From: Candidatus Cloacimonadota bacterium
Lineage (GTDB): Bacteria > Cloacimonadota > Cloacimonadia > Cloacimonadales > TCS61
Length of the DNA: 43,894 nucleotides
Direction: 5' to 3'
Assembly: GCA_027064945.1 (NCBI GenBank)
Contig: JAMOPB010000260.1
Span: 1 to 43,894, forward strand
Positions 22,630-32,900 of this stretch are shown piece by piece (position 1 is the first letter of the stretch; each line of letters opens with the position of its first letter). Below the pieces are notes generated by a model that did not search any database, was not told where the DNA came from, and was given only the letters and a program-made list of their open reading frames with translations. Made by a program: the position numbers and the translations under genes.

Positions 22630-24336
22630 ATGGCTTTTAACCCACAATTTGCACAACTTGGAGAAATCTTAGTACATGAAGGTTACATTAATAATCAACA
22701 ATTAGAAGAAGGTTTAAAGAAACAAAACAACTTTGGTACTAAGATTGGTGAAACCCTTATCAAGTTGGGTTACTTAAAAGAGAATGAATTGCTCAGCGCA
22801 CTCCAGCAACAGCTGGAGTGTGATGTGATTCGTGAAAGCGAGTTACTTGAGCTTGATGAAAATATAGTGAAATTAATTCCGGAACCATTTGCTGTCGAAA
22901 ACAGAGTTCTTGCTATCAGAGATATCGGAGATTCTATGATTGTCGCTATGACAGATCCTGAAAATGTCGTTATCCAAGATAGTTTGCAAAAAATGGTTGG
23001 AAAGAATGTGATTCCTACTCTTATCGGTGAATCTGCTCTTACTGATGCTTTGGAAAAGTATTATAAGAGTATTAGAACTTCATCTCAAGTAGATGATGCT
23101 GTAGGAAATTTCGATTTTGTAGCTGTTGATGAAGAAGAGAATGAGATATCAATCGACTCAAGTCAAGAAGTTGATGCTCCTGTTGTGAAATTGGTAAATC
23201 TGATCATTACAGAAGCTATCAAATCTAATTGTACAGATATTCACATTGAACCATTAACTAAGCAAACAAGAGTTCGTTTCCGTATTGATGGCGCTTTACG
23301 TGAAGTTATGACTTCTCCTATTGGAATGCATGCCGGTCTTGTATCCATTGTAAAAGTAATGTCAAAATTGAATATTGCTGAACGTAGATTACCTCAAGAT
23401 GGTCATATCTCATTAAAAACATCTATCAAAAGTGTGGATGTTCGTGTATCTATTACTCCTACCGTAACAGGTGAAAAAGTTGTGATGCGTCTTTTGGATA
23501 AAGGTGATTTTGGATTTAGTCTTACAAGTCTTGGATTTACAGAAGCTAACCTTGTTATGTTCAAGAAATGGATTAAACGTCCTTATGGAATTAACATAGT
23601 TTCCGGTCCTACCGGTAGTGGTAAATCTACCACTTTGCATGCTGCTCTAAAAGAGATTATGGATATCGAAAACAACATTATCACAGTGGAAGATCCTGTA
23701 GAGTATCGTCTTGATGGTATTACTCAGATCGAAGCTAATGAGAAGATCGGTCTTACTTTTGGTTCAGCACTTCGTTCTGTATTACGCCAAGACCCTGATG
23801 TTGTTCTTATTGGTGAGATTCGTGACGAAGAAACAGCAGATATTGCTGTGAAATTCTCACTTACCGGTCACTTGGTATTTTCTACATTGCACGCTAATGA
23901 TGCACCTGCTACTATCACTCGTTTGATAGATATTGGAATTGCACCATATTTAGTGGCTTCATCATTGAATTTGGTGATGGCTCAGCGTTTGATGAGAAAA
24001 GTTTGTCCAAATTGCATTACAGATTACAAACCTACAGATAAGGAACTGCAATTGGCAGGAATTAGTGAAGAAGAAGCAAAAAATATCAACTTCAAAAAAG
24101 GTGTTGGCTGTGTTCATTGTGACAATACTGGTTATAAAGGTAGAACAGGTATCTTTGAGATGTTGGAATTAAATTCAGAGATAAGAAAATTGATATTTGA
24201 AGGTAAGAACCAAGATATTATTAGAGATAAAGCATTGGAAAATGGAATGGAAACATTGCATGATGCAGCTGTAGCTAGGATGAAACTTGGAATTACTTCA
24301 ATTCAAGAAGTTATTAAATTAACTATCTCTGATTAA
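22630..24336 (+). CDS. pilB: PilB, pilus extension ATPase
   Basis: This is a 568-residue GspE/PilB-family ATPase. The N-terminal MshEN-type domain (about 1-150, LGEILVHEGYINNQQLEEGL) may bind cyclic di-GMP in some relatives. The ATPase core has Walker A GPTGSGKST (326-334), Asp box VEDPVEY, Walker B LIGEIRDEETA and His box STLHAND. A four-cysteine zinc site follows (Cys459, Cys462, Cys494, Cys497), typical of PilB/GspE and absent from PilT. It powers pilin polymerisation through PilC. The spacing of 9 bases from the lipoprotein gene indicates one transcript. A hairpin lies between it and pilC. Confidence 0.96.
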   Translation: MAFNPQFAQLGEILVHEGYINNQQLEEGLKKQNNFGTKIGETLIKLGYLKENELLSALQQQLECDVIRESELLELDENIVKLIPEPFAVENRVLAIRDIGDSMIVAMTDPENVVIQDSLQKMVGKNVIPTLIGESALTDALEKYYKSIRTSSQVDDAVGNFDFVAVDEEENEISIDSSQEVDAPVVKLVNLIITEAIKSNCTDIHIEPLTKQTRVRFRIDGALREVMTSPIGMHAGLVSIVKVMSKLNIAERRLPQDGHISLKTSIKSVDVRVSITPTVTGEKVVMRLLDKGDFGFSLTSLGFTEANLVMFKKWIKRPYGINIVSGPTGSGKSTTLHAALKEIMDIENNIITVEDPVEYRLDGITQIEANEKIGLTFGSALRSVLRQDPDVVLIGEIRDEETADIAVKFSLTGHLVFSTLHANDAPATITRLIDIGIAPYLVASSLNLVMAQRLMRKVCPNCITDYKPTDKELQLAGISEEEAKNINFKKGVGCVHCDNTGYKGRTGIFEMLELNSEIRKLIFEGKNQDIIRDKALENGMETLHDAAVARMKLGITSIQEVIKLTISD

Positions 24337-24346
24337 TAAAATTATT

Positions 24347-24370
24347 GCAGTGCTAACTATTTAGCACTGC
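24347..24370 (+). other. Hairpin between pilB and pilC
   Basis: GCAGTGCTAA (24347-24356) pairs perfectly with TTAGCACTGC (24361-24370) around a 4-base loop. No T run follows (GGATTTATT), so it looks more like an attenuating or mRNA-stabilising structure than a full terminator. Confidence 0.6.
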
Positions 24371-24397
24371 GGATTTATTAAATTATAAGGAAAATTT

Positions 24398-25651
24398 ATG
24401 GCTGGATTTCGATATATAATAAAAGATGCCAAAGGTGTTCGTGTAGAAGGTACGGTCAAAGCCGGATCAATGGATGAGGCTGTTGATAAATTAACTCAGG
24501 AAGGTAGTGTAATCATTAACGTGAAACCGGAAAAAGAAGGTTCATCACGTAATAAAATGTCACTATTTGAAAAGTTAATGTTTGCTTTCTATAAATTTAG
24601 AACTGGTGTCTCATTAAAAGTTCTTGTATTTTTCACTCGTCAGATGGCAACAATGTTTTCTGCCGGTCTAACCATTGAGAAATCATTACAGAACTTAGAA
24701 AAGGGCGAGAAAAACAAAAAGTTCAAGAAGGTGCTAAAAAAACTTTCTGACGATATCAGAAAAGGATATAGTCTTTCTGAAGCGATGGAACAACATCCCG
24801 GTGTATTCAATGCGCTTTATATTTCATTGGTAAAAGCCGGTGAAGTTTCAGGTACATTGCATACAGTATTAGATGAACTTTCTGAATATCTGGAAAAGCT
24901 TGAAGATACTAAACGTAAAGTATCAGGAGCAATGGCCTATCCTGCATTTATCTTAGTATTCCTAGCATTTGTGGTTTGGGGCTTATTTGCTTTTATCATT
25001 CCTATGTTTGCTGGTGTTTATAATAGTTTTAATGCAGATTTGCCTGCAGCTACCGTTACAGCTATCGCTATTAGTAATGTGGTTAGAGAACATGCATTCC
25101 TTACATTTTTGGGAATTATTGGTGTTATCATAGCATTCTTCCTTTTCTATTTGTCTGATAAAGGTAGATATATTTTAGATAAACTTATTTTGAAGATACC
25201 TGTAATCGGTTATCTGAAAGAAAACTCAATAATGAGTAACTTTGCTCGTACATTTAGTATCCTGATGGCTTCCGGTGTTCCAATTATGGAAACAATGGAG
25301 TTAGTGGAAAATGTAGTACAAAATGCTGTAGTGGAAAAAGCTATTCAAAATGCACGTGAATATGTGAAAGAAGGATATTCAGTTGCCGGAGCTTTTCGTA
25401 AAACTGGCGTTTTTCCATCTACATTATTACAATTGATTGCTACCGGTGAAGATACAGGAGATATGGATAACTTGCTTGCAAAAGGTGCAAGTTTCCATCA
25501 AAAATTAGTTGATAGTGTAATCGATCGTTTGACATCATTGATAGAGCCTATGCTAATCATTGTAATGGCAGCGGTGGTTGGTTATATCATTATCATTATT
25601 TATCTTCCAATTTTCAATCTGGGACGTGCTATCAGTTCTGGTGCAAAATAG
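24398..25651 (+). CDS. pilC: PilC, inner-membrane platform protein
   Basis: This 417-residue polytopic protein has two T2SSF domains (about 70-195 and 275-395). Signatures are TRQMATMFSAGLTIEKSL in the first and FARTFSILMASGVPIMETM in the second, with membrane helices near 180-210, 225-250 and 385-405. Residues 1-50 form the short N-terminal domain (RYIIKDAKGVRVEGTV). PilC sits under the pilus and couples PilB and PilT to pilin insertion or removal. The gene is 61 bases after pilB, with a hairpin in the gap, and has AAGGAA as Shine-Dalgarno. Confidence 0.95.
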   Translation: MAGFRYIIKDAKGVRVEGTVKAGSMDEAVDKLTQEGSVIINVKPEKEGSSRNKMSLFEKLMFAFYKFRTGVSLKVLVFFTRQMATMFSAGLTIEKSLQNLEKGEKNKKFKKVLKKLSDDIRKGYSLSEAMEQHPGVFNALYISLVKAGEVSGTLHTVLDELSEYLEKLEDTKRKVSGAMAYPAFILVFLAFVVWGLFAFIIPMFAGVYNSFNADLPAATVTAIAISNVVREHAFLTFLGIIGVIIAFFLFYLSDKGRYILDKLILKIPVIGYLKENSIMSNFARTFSILMASGVPIMETMELVENVVQNAVVEKAIQNAREYVKEGYSVAGAFRKTGVFPSTLLQLIATGEDTGDMDNLLAKGASFHQKLVDSVIDRLTSLIEPMLIIVMAAVVGYIIIIIYLPIFNLGRAISSGAK

Positions 25652-25674
25652 TAGGAAGTAAGAAAATAATAGAT

Positions 25675-25705
25675 CAGGGGTTTAAAAGCGAATTTTAAAC
25701 CCCTG
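25675..25705 (+). terminator. Strong hairpin between pilC and pilD, possible terminator
   Basis: A perfect 13-base-pair stem (25675-25687 CAGGGGTTTAAAA with 25693-25705) and a 5-base loop. It is followed by CTTCTTAAAT rather than a clean T run, so termination may be partial. It divides the pilA-pilC block from pilD and the secreted-protein genes. Confidence 0.6.
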
Positions 25706-25733
25706 CTTCTTAAATATAAATCGGAGAATTTTA

Positions 25734-26522
25734 ATGATCGCTGAGCTTATCATAATTTATATATTTATCTTTATTTTTGGTGCAGTTTTTGGCAGTTTCT
25801 TTAATGTGTGTATTTCCAGAATACCGCTAAAAGAATCTTTATTAACAGAATCTCACTGTCCAAATTGTGGAAAAGCAATTAAATATCATAACAATATTCC
25901 AATATTTAGCTGGCTTTTTCTTAAAGGTAAATGCTCTGATTGTGGACAACCTATATCCATTACATACTTTTTAGTAGAGCTAATTACACCGCTTTTGTTT
26001 ATGTTTATTTTTTATGTAAATGGTTCAAGATTTTCAATTACATTTTTTTCTCAAATTATTTTTGCAAGTTTTGCAATTATTATTGCTTTTATAGATCTCA
26101 AGAATCAAATTATTCCTGATGTGCTTTCTATTCCGCTTCTTTTTATAGGATTAATTTTTGGTTTTTTACAAAATAATATTAATGGTTTGTTCGAATCGTT
26201 TATCGGTGGAGCGACAGGTTTTTTGCTTTTTCTGATAGTGAGCGAATTTTATTCTAAAGTAAGAAAAAAAGAAGCACTTGGTGGAGGTGATATAAAAATT
26301 ATGGCTGCAATCGGTGCATTTAGCGGTTGGATGGGCGTGCTGGCAATTACATTCTTAGCTTCTGTTTTCGCGTTGATTATTTTGGTTATGATCAAACACG
26401 ATCCTGAAAAGCATTTTCCATTTGGACCATTTTTAGTTTCTGCTTCGCTTTTTTATCTTATTGGCGGAAGATTTTTAGAAAATTTATATATGAAGTTTTT
26501 TGATTTTATTATGACAATTTAG
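25734..26522 (+). CDS. pilD: PilD, prepilin peptidase/N-methyltransferase
   Basis: This 262-residue polytopic membrane protein of the A24 aspartic protease family is bifunctional. The cytoplasmic N-terminal loop has the paired CxxC zinc motif (Cys42/Cys45 and Cys67/Cys70) needed for the methyltransferase part. The catalytic aspartates are Asp121 (IAFIDLKNQIIPD) and Asp186 in GGGD (183-186). It cleaves after the Gly of the pilin leaders and methylates the new N-terminus; its substrates here would be the products at 11785, 13289, 13774 and perhaps 14424. It is followed after 9 bases by a secreted-protein gene, so it probably heads a second transcript running to 35299. Confidence 0.95.
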   Translation: MIAELIIIYIFIFIFGAVFGSFFNVCISRIPLKESLLTESHCPNCGKAIKYHNNIPIFSWLFLKGKCSDCGQPISITYFLVELITPLLFMFIFYVNGSRFSITFFSQIIFASFAIIIAFIDLKNQIIPDVLSIPLLFIGLIFGFLQNNINGLFESFIGGATGFLLFLIVSEFYSKVRKKEALGGGDIKIMAAIGAFSGWMGVLAITFLASVFALIILVMIKHDPEKHFPFGPFLVSASLFYLIGGRFLENLYMKFFDFIMTI

Positions 26523-26531
26523 GGAGGATTT

Positions 26532-29500
26532 ATGAAAAGAATTGTTTATGTTTTATTTATATTATTTTCTTTTGCATTTTTATATGCTCAAAATGTGGAA
26601 GATTTTGAATCTGGCGGATTTGGCAATAATCCTTGGACTTTTGGAGGTGTTGCAGATTGGATAATCTCAAGTTCAGAAACTCATAGTGGTAGCTATAGTG
26701 CTCAAGCTGGAGATATTAGTGATAGCCAAATGAGTAGCTTGTCTATTACTCTTGATATAACTGATGCCAGTCAAATATCATTTTGGTGGAAAACTAGTAG
26801 TGAAAATAACTATGACTGGCTGAGATTTTATATTGATGATATGCAAATTGCTGAGCTATGCGGAGAAACCGGCTGGGAAGAAGTTACAAATAATGTTATT
26901 GTGGGTAACCATACTTTCAAATGGCAATATGAAAAAGATAGTAGTGTGAGTTCTGGCCAAGATACAGGTTGGATAGATGATATTACCTTTCCTACAACAT
27001 TTATCTATGATGATGATATGGCGTGTTCATCTATTGCAGGTCCTGCCTTTACCAATGTTGGTTCAATAGCAGTTTATGATATTACTGTAAAAAATGCCGG
27101 TTATAACACAGTGAATTCTTATGATGTCGTATTGTATAATGGTAATGATGAAATTGAAACAATTTCTATTAATCAGGCATTAGCTTTTGAAGAAACAAGA
27201 GTTCATTCTATTCCTTGGAATGTTCCGGCTTCCGAAGAAGATAACACTGTGATGATTAGTGCCGGAGTTGTTCTTAATAACGATGAAAATAATGCGAATG
27301 ATTTCAGTAGCGCTATTCCAACTCATGTTTTCCCTCCGGGAATTATTGAGATTCAAGTAGGAAATGGTACTACAGGAGACAATAAAACTCCTACAAGTTT
27401 TTCTTATGCAAATTCAATGACTGAAATGTTATATTTTTCCGATGAAATTGCTATGGAAGAAGGAACTATGACAAGTCTTGAATTCCAATACAATTTTTCT
27501 GATGGTATTTCTGATGAGAATATACAAATTTGGTTAGGAGAAACTACTCAAGAAAATTTATCTACGGGATTTATCTTTGCTGATGAATTACAATTGGTTT
27601 ATGATGGAACTCCTTATTTTGTTGGAGATTCTCAAAATAACTGGGTAAATATTGAATTTGATGAATCTTATGAATATAGTGGTGGAAATTTGGTTATGTT
27701 AGTATATAATCCATTTACTTCATCACATACAGGAACTTTTAATTTTATTCACGATGAATCTTCTGTATCTGAGCATGAAGATAGAACAAGATATAATCGA
27801 GATAATGTAGAAGAATATGATCCTTATGATCCTGAATCGATTCTTGAAAGCTATACTTATGAATATTATCCAAATGTTAAATTCAATTTCTACACAGGTC
27901 CGAAAGGAATTTTAGAAGGGTATGTTTATGATCAGGATGGAACTCCGGTAGGTGGAGTGGAAATTACATCAGATGATGTTAGTGCAATTGTCATATCAGA
28001 GCCAAACGGACACTATTATTTTCCTGATATTGCTGTTGGTGAACATGATTTCACTGCAAACAAATATGGATATGATTCCGATACTCATAGTGTTGAAATT
28101 ATCCAAGATGAAACTACTGAATTAGATTTCACAATTTCAGAATGGAATACTATATCTGTTTCCGGAACTGTATATACTTCTGATGATCTTGATACTCCTT
28201 TGGCAGGTGCTGTGGTAACTCTCTCAGGAGGAACAGAATATCAATATACTACTCATCAATCAGGAACTTTCAATTTTAATAATGTTTATACAAATGCAAT
28301 TTATCAGCTAACTATTACTTATGAAGGATATCAAGATTATACATCGGAAGTTGAAGTGGAAGATGAAGATATTGATTTAGGTGATTTGGTTGTTGTAGAA
28401 CCTACAGTACCTCCAAGTAATGTTACTGCAACTCAAAACGAGGATGAATCTATTGCTACAATATCTTGGAATTCACCCGGAGTTGGTGGATCTGTGTTTA
28501 GATATGATGATGGCGAACCGGTTACCTCTGTTGGATTAAATACCAATAATGGCGTGTTGGGTGCTTTGCATCAATACAATAGTGTTTTGAACGAAATTAG
28601 TTGGTTTCTTACAGATAGTCATAATCATAGCTCTGTGAAATTACTGATTTTTGGATTAAATGAAGATGGCATGCCCGATCAATCTAATATTTTATACAAT
28701 TCAGGAACTATTCTCAATACCGATAATCAATGGAATACACACATTATTCCGGAGCCAATTGCAGCTCCAGGCGGGTTTTTTGTAGGTATATGTGCTAACG
28801 GTACTTATACTGATATCGCTTTAGATGATGGAGTAGGCGCTCCATATGAATATCAAGATGGCACTCATTTTGCCATTCAGAATTATACTGATTCTTCAGA
28901 TACATGGTTTGCTATGGAAGAATATAATGTGAGAAAAAATATGTTGCTAAGGGTTACAGGAGCAAATTATGGTGCACCTGTTCCAAGACGTGATATCACT
29001 CACTTAAATAGATCTTTTGAAGGTTATAATATTTATCGTTTGGAAGCTGGCGATGAAAATTATCCTGATGATTGGGTTTTGGTTACAGAGGCTATTACAG
29101 ATACAACCTATGCTGATGAAACTTGGCAATCAGTTGAGGAAGGATATTATAAATATGCTGTTAAAAGCAGATATACAAATAACTTTGAATCTTTTGCCAT
29201 ATTCTCGGGAATTCTAAATAAAACTTTTTCATCTGCAGAAGGAAATGAACTAACCTTACAAAATGTGACTAATTATCCAAATCCATTTGGTAATTCAGCT
29301 GATAGTAGATCTTGCGGAACCAATATTAGCTTTAGTTTAGCTTCTGCAAAAAAACTAAATGTGAGGATTTATAATTCTAAAGGACAATTGGTGAGAAATT
29401 TAATTGAAGATAAATTTGAAGCTGGTAAACATAATGTTTATTGGGACGGTAAGGATAACAACTTGAAGCAAGTTACTTCGGGTGTTTATTTATACAAAAT

Positions 29501-29549
29501 CCGGAGTTCGAATTTTATCATTTCAAAAAAGATGTTACTAATAAAATAA
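26532..29549 (+). CDS. Secreted multi-domain adhesin-like protein with C-terminal sorting module
   Basis: This is a 1005-residue protein with a signal peptide (1-20, LYA). Residues about 22-155 form a MAM-like jelly roll (VEDFESGGF ... YDWLRFYIDD ... GWIDDITFP) that also occurs in the 29996 protein. A CARDB/Ig-like region spans about 160-290 and a beta domain about 290-455. Two carboxypeptidase-regulatory/CnaB-like repeats lie at about 457-620 (GILEGYVYDQDGTPVGGVEI; ISVSGTVYTSDDLDTPLAGA). A FnIII domain starts near 628 but is interrupted by about 170 residues (about 655-825). The end is a FlgD-like sorting module (about 915-1005; NYPNPFG, SGVYLYKI, KMLLIK). No catalytic motif was found. It starts 9 bases after pilD, with GGGAGG as Shine-Dalgarno. 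A surface or adhesive role is inferred. Confidence 0.82.
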   Translation: MKRIVYVLFILFSFAFLYAQNVEDFESGGFGNNPWTFGGVADWIISSSETHSGSYSAQAGDISDSQMSSLSITLDITDASQISFWWKTSSENNYDWLRFYIDDMQIAELCGETGWEEVTNNVIVGNHTFKWQYEKDSSVSSGQDTGWIDDITFPTTFIYDDDMACSSIAGPAFTNVGSIAVYDITVKNAGYNTVNSYDVVLYNGNDEIETISINQALAFEETRVHSIPWNVPASEEDNTVMISAGVVLNNDENNANDFSSAIPTHVFPPGIIEIQVGNGTTGDNKTPTSFSYANSMTEMLYFSDEIAMEEGTMTSLEFQYNFSDGISDENIQIWLGETTQENLSTGFIFADELQLVYDGTPYFVGDSQNNWVNIEFDESYEYSGGNLVMLVYNPFTSSHTGTFNFIHDESSVSEHEDRTRYNRDNVEEYDPYDPESILESYTYEYYPNVKFNFYTGPKGILEGYVYDQDGTPVGGVEITSDDVSAIVISEPNGHYYFPDIAVGEHDFTANKYGYDSDTHSVEIIQDETTELDFTISEWNTISVSGTVYTSDDLDTPLAGAVVTLSGGTEYQYTTHQSGTFNFNNVYTNAIYQLTITYEGYQDYTSEVEVEDEDIDLGDLVVVEPTVPPSNVTATQNEDESIATISWNSPGVGGSVFRYDDGEPVTSVGLNTNNGVLGALHQYNSVLNEISWFLTDSHNHSSVKLLIFGLNEDGMPDQSNILYNSGTILNTDNQWNTHIIPEPIAAPGGFFVGICANGTYTDIALDDGVGAPYEYQDGTHFAIQNYTDSSDTWFAMEEYNVRKNMLLRVTGANYGAPVPRRDITHLNRSFEGYNIYRLEAGDENYPDDWVLVTEAITDTTYADETWQSVEEGYYKYAVKSRYTNNFESFAIFSGILNKTFSSAEGNELTLQNVTNYPNPFGNSADSRSCGTNISFSLASAKKLNVRIYNSKGQLVRNLIEDKFEAGKHNVYWDGKDNNLKQVTSGVYLYKIRSSNFIISKKMLLIK

Positions 29550-29558
29550 GGAGCTGAG

Positions 29559-29975
29559 ATGAAACTCGTCAAACTAACATTTTTTCTAGGCTTAGTAGTT
29601 ATAGCCATTTTTGGTTGTGATGATCGTTCATTGGAAATTAAGGAAAACATTATTGAAAATGTTTATGTGGAAAATGATACGGTTGAAATTGTTACAGGCA
29701 ATACACAGAACGGTTCGGAAATTATTGTTACCATTATTGATGAAGATGGTTCTCATCCTTTAGGAGAAAATGTTCGTTTTAAAACAGATCTCGGTGGTCT
29801 AATGAGAATTGGCACGAAAGAAAGAACCGAAACTCAAATAGATGATCAAACTGATGAAAATGGGATAGCTAAAGTATATTTTTATGAAAAAGATGTACCT
29901 GGTTTGGCTGAGATAGAGATATCTGTGTTTGGAGATAAAAAAACTGTTCAGGTTATGATAATAGACCCTGAATAA
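29559..29975 (+). CDS. Small Big-1-like lipoprotein (CDDRS family)
   Basis: This 138-residue protein has a lipoprotein signal (VVIAIFGC, Cys20; Phe at -2 is slightly unusual) followed by DDRS, the same five residues as in the 21070 lipoprotein. The body is one Big-1/invasin-like domain: ENVRFKTDLGGLM ... DENGIAKVYF aligns with TKVIFKSDLGSM ... DSSGVAKVKF of the larger protein. It lies 9 bases after the adhesin-like gene and 20 before the C25-like gene, hence the same transcript. Function unknown; perhaps an anchor or partner for the surface proteins or pilus. Confidence 0.78.
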   Translation: MKLVKLTFFLGLVVIAIFGCDDRSLEIKENIIENVYVENDTVEIVTGNTQNGSEIIVTIIDEDGSHPLGENVRFKTDLGGLMRIGTKERTETQIDDQTDENGIAKVYFYEKDVPGLAEIEISVFGDKKTVQVMIIDPE

Positions 29976-29995
29976 AAAAAAATAAGGGATAAGGT

Positions 29996-32900
29996 ATGAA
30001 AAGAAAATTATTGTTATTATTTTTGTTAATCACAATTTCGCTTTTTGCAGAATGGGTAGATGTAAATGAATCAAGTGAATTGTTCGAGGCAAACAGCACA
30101 CGTTCGTTAGATACCACAACCATAAGTTTTATGCTTGATGGTTATAATTTAGAATCAGTAGAAGAAAACGGAATAGAATTTTCTAAAATTTCCCATGAAA
30201 ATGAAGGAAGAATTATTCAAGAAGGAATGCCTGATTTACCAAGATTTACCAGATTAGTTGCTATACCTGATCAAGGTGAAATCTCATATAAAATCTTAAA
30301 TTCAAATTCTGAAACAGTACAAGATATTAATGTGTATCCAAGACAAGCTTTAATTGCTGAAAATGGAGATTATGATCGTAGCTTTAAAATAAATAATAAA
30401 TATTATAAATCAGGAGATATTTTCCCTTCTAATCAAGTTGAAGTAGGAACTCCTGCTATTATGCGTGACCATAGAATTGTAGCTGTAACTATAAATCCTT
30501 TCCGCTATAATCCACAATCAAAAGAATTAGAAATAATCACAGATATTTCTGTGGAAATAAATGTGAACGGAAGAGGTGGTGAAAATAGTATCACTTCTCA
30601 TCGTAAACCATCACGTTCTTTCCAAAATTTATACAAATCTTCTATCTTGAATTATGATGCAATAAAACTTAACAGAGATGCTGAATATCAGATACCATCT
30701 TACTTGTTTATTTATCCGAATAATTCAGATCTTGAAGAATATTTAACTCAATTGGTTGAATGGAAACATCAAAAAGGTTTTGAAGTTCATACTTTAAATA
30801 CATCTGAGACTGGAAATTCAAATACAGCAATCAAAGCTTATATTCAAGATGCTTATGACAATTGGGAAAATCCACCTGAATATATCTGTTTAATTGGTGA
30901 TGCAGAAGGAACTTTTAACATTCCTTATTGGTCAGAAAGTTGGTCAGGATATAGTGGCGGTGGTGATCATCATTACACACAATTAGAAGGCGATGATATT
31001 TTAGCAGATGCGTCTATAGGAAGAATTTCAATTTCCAGTTTAATGGAATTTCAAACAATTATTAACAAGATTTTCTATTATGAGAAAACTCCTTATACCG
31101 ATAGCAATTGGTTTGAAAAAGCAGTTTTAGTAGGAGATCCATCTCATTCAGGGCAAACTACAATTGATGTAAACCAAGAAATTGGTGATATGATTCTAAA
31201 TTATAATAGCAATTTCGAATTAGATGAGACCTATTCAGGTAACTGGGCTAATGGCATTATATCAGGCGTAAATAATGGTGCTTCATATCTTAACTATCGT
31301 GGCTATATTGGCATGAGTGGATTTGACGTATCTGATATTGCAAATTTGAATAATGGACCTCAACTTCCTTATGCAATTATTTTAACTTGTGCTACAGGAA
31401 CATATTATGCAGGAACATCTCGTACTGAAGCTTTCTTACGCGTGGGTACACCTTCAAATCCGAAAGGTGCAATCGGTTCAATTGGTGTTGCAACCAGTGG
31501 TACTCATACATGTTTCAATAATTCAGTAACTTATGGTATTTATCATGGTGTATTCAATGATGATATATTTAGAATGGGCGATGCGCTTTTACGTGGTAAA
31601 CTAAATTTGTATGAAGCTTATCCTGATAATCCGGAAAACAAAGTTGATATTTTCTCATATTGGATAAATCTGATGGGAGATCCGGGACTTGATTTATGGA
31701 CAAGAAATCCTGAAAACATGCAGGTAGAATATAATTCTAATATTGCGGTTGGAACAAATTATTTGGAAGTAAATGTAACAGATGAAAATGGATTGGCTAT
31801 AGAAGATGCTTGGGTAAGTGCTGTTATGGGAGAAGATGAAATCTTCCAAACTGCATATACTGATGAAAACGGTAATGTATTATTGGAAATAAATGCAGAT
31901 ACTGAAGGCGAAATAATTCTTACAGTAACAAAACCAAATTATATTGCTCATTCAGGAACTATAAATGTTAGTACTGAAACATCTTTTGTAAATGTTAATA
32001 GTTTCAGTGTCGATGATTCAAACGGTAATAACGATGGTTATGCAAATCCGGGTGAAACTTTCGATATAGAGCTAACTTTAGAAAATCTTGGTTCAACAAG
32101 CGAATCTGATGTTGTTGTGGAAGTAAGTTCTGAAAATGAATATCTTACAATAAATTCTACAGAAGTAGATTTCGGGAATATCCCGGCCGGAGGAACAGCT
32201 ACAGCAATAGTAAATGCTTCCTTAGCTGCTAATACTCCTGTAAATTATGATATTGAAGTAGATTTTGATATCGCAGGAAACTGGACAGATATGATACTTT
32301 TACCTGTTACGGGTATAAATATTATATTTAACTCAATATATACAGATTTTGAAGTTGGCCAAATAACATCATTTCCTATTGTTTTAGAAAATATAGGAAC
32401 AATTGATGCCGAATCTATTGAAGCAACATTAGAATCAGCAAATGATTTTATCAATGTGACCGATAACTCAGGTTTTTATAACTTAATATTAGCAGGCGAT
32501 ACAGCTTCAAATGCTTCAAATACTTATACTGTGCAGGTAAATAACATTGTTCTTCCCGGTACGCAACATGAAATGATTTTACATCTGGAAAATGCTGAAG
32601 GTTTCCAACAAGATGTGAATTTCTTTATAGAAGTTGGTGAAGTTTCAGTAACTGATCCGCTTGGTCCGGACGCCGGTGGATATGTTTGCTATGATATGAA
32701 TGATATAAATTACTATCAAGCTCCGGAGTATGATTGGATAGAAATAAATGATATCGGAACGGAAATAAATGTTTCAGACAATGGAAATCAAGGAGCAATT
32801 TCTGTAATCGATCTTCCATTTACATTCACTTTCTATGGGGAAGAATATAATCAGATAACTGTTTGTACAAACGGTTGGATAACTCCGGGAGTAACCGAAA

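Noticed and set aside
11785..26522. Type II secretion system instead of type IV pilus
   Set aside because: A PilT-type retraction ATPase, actin-like PilM, PilN and PilO and a classical pilin point to a type IV pilus; the short secretin and GspC-like protein alone do not outweigh this.
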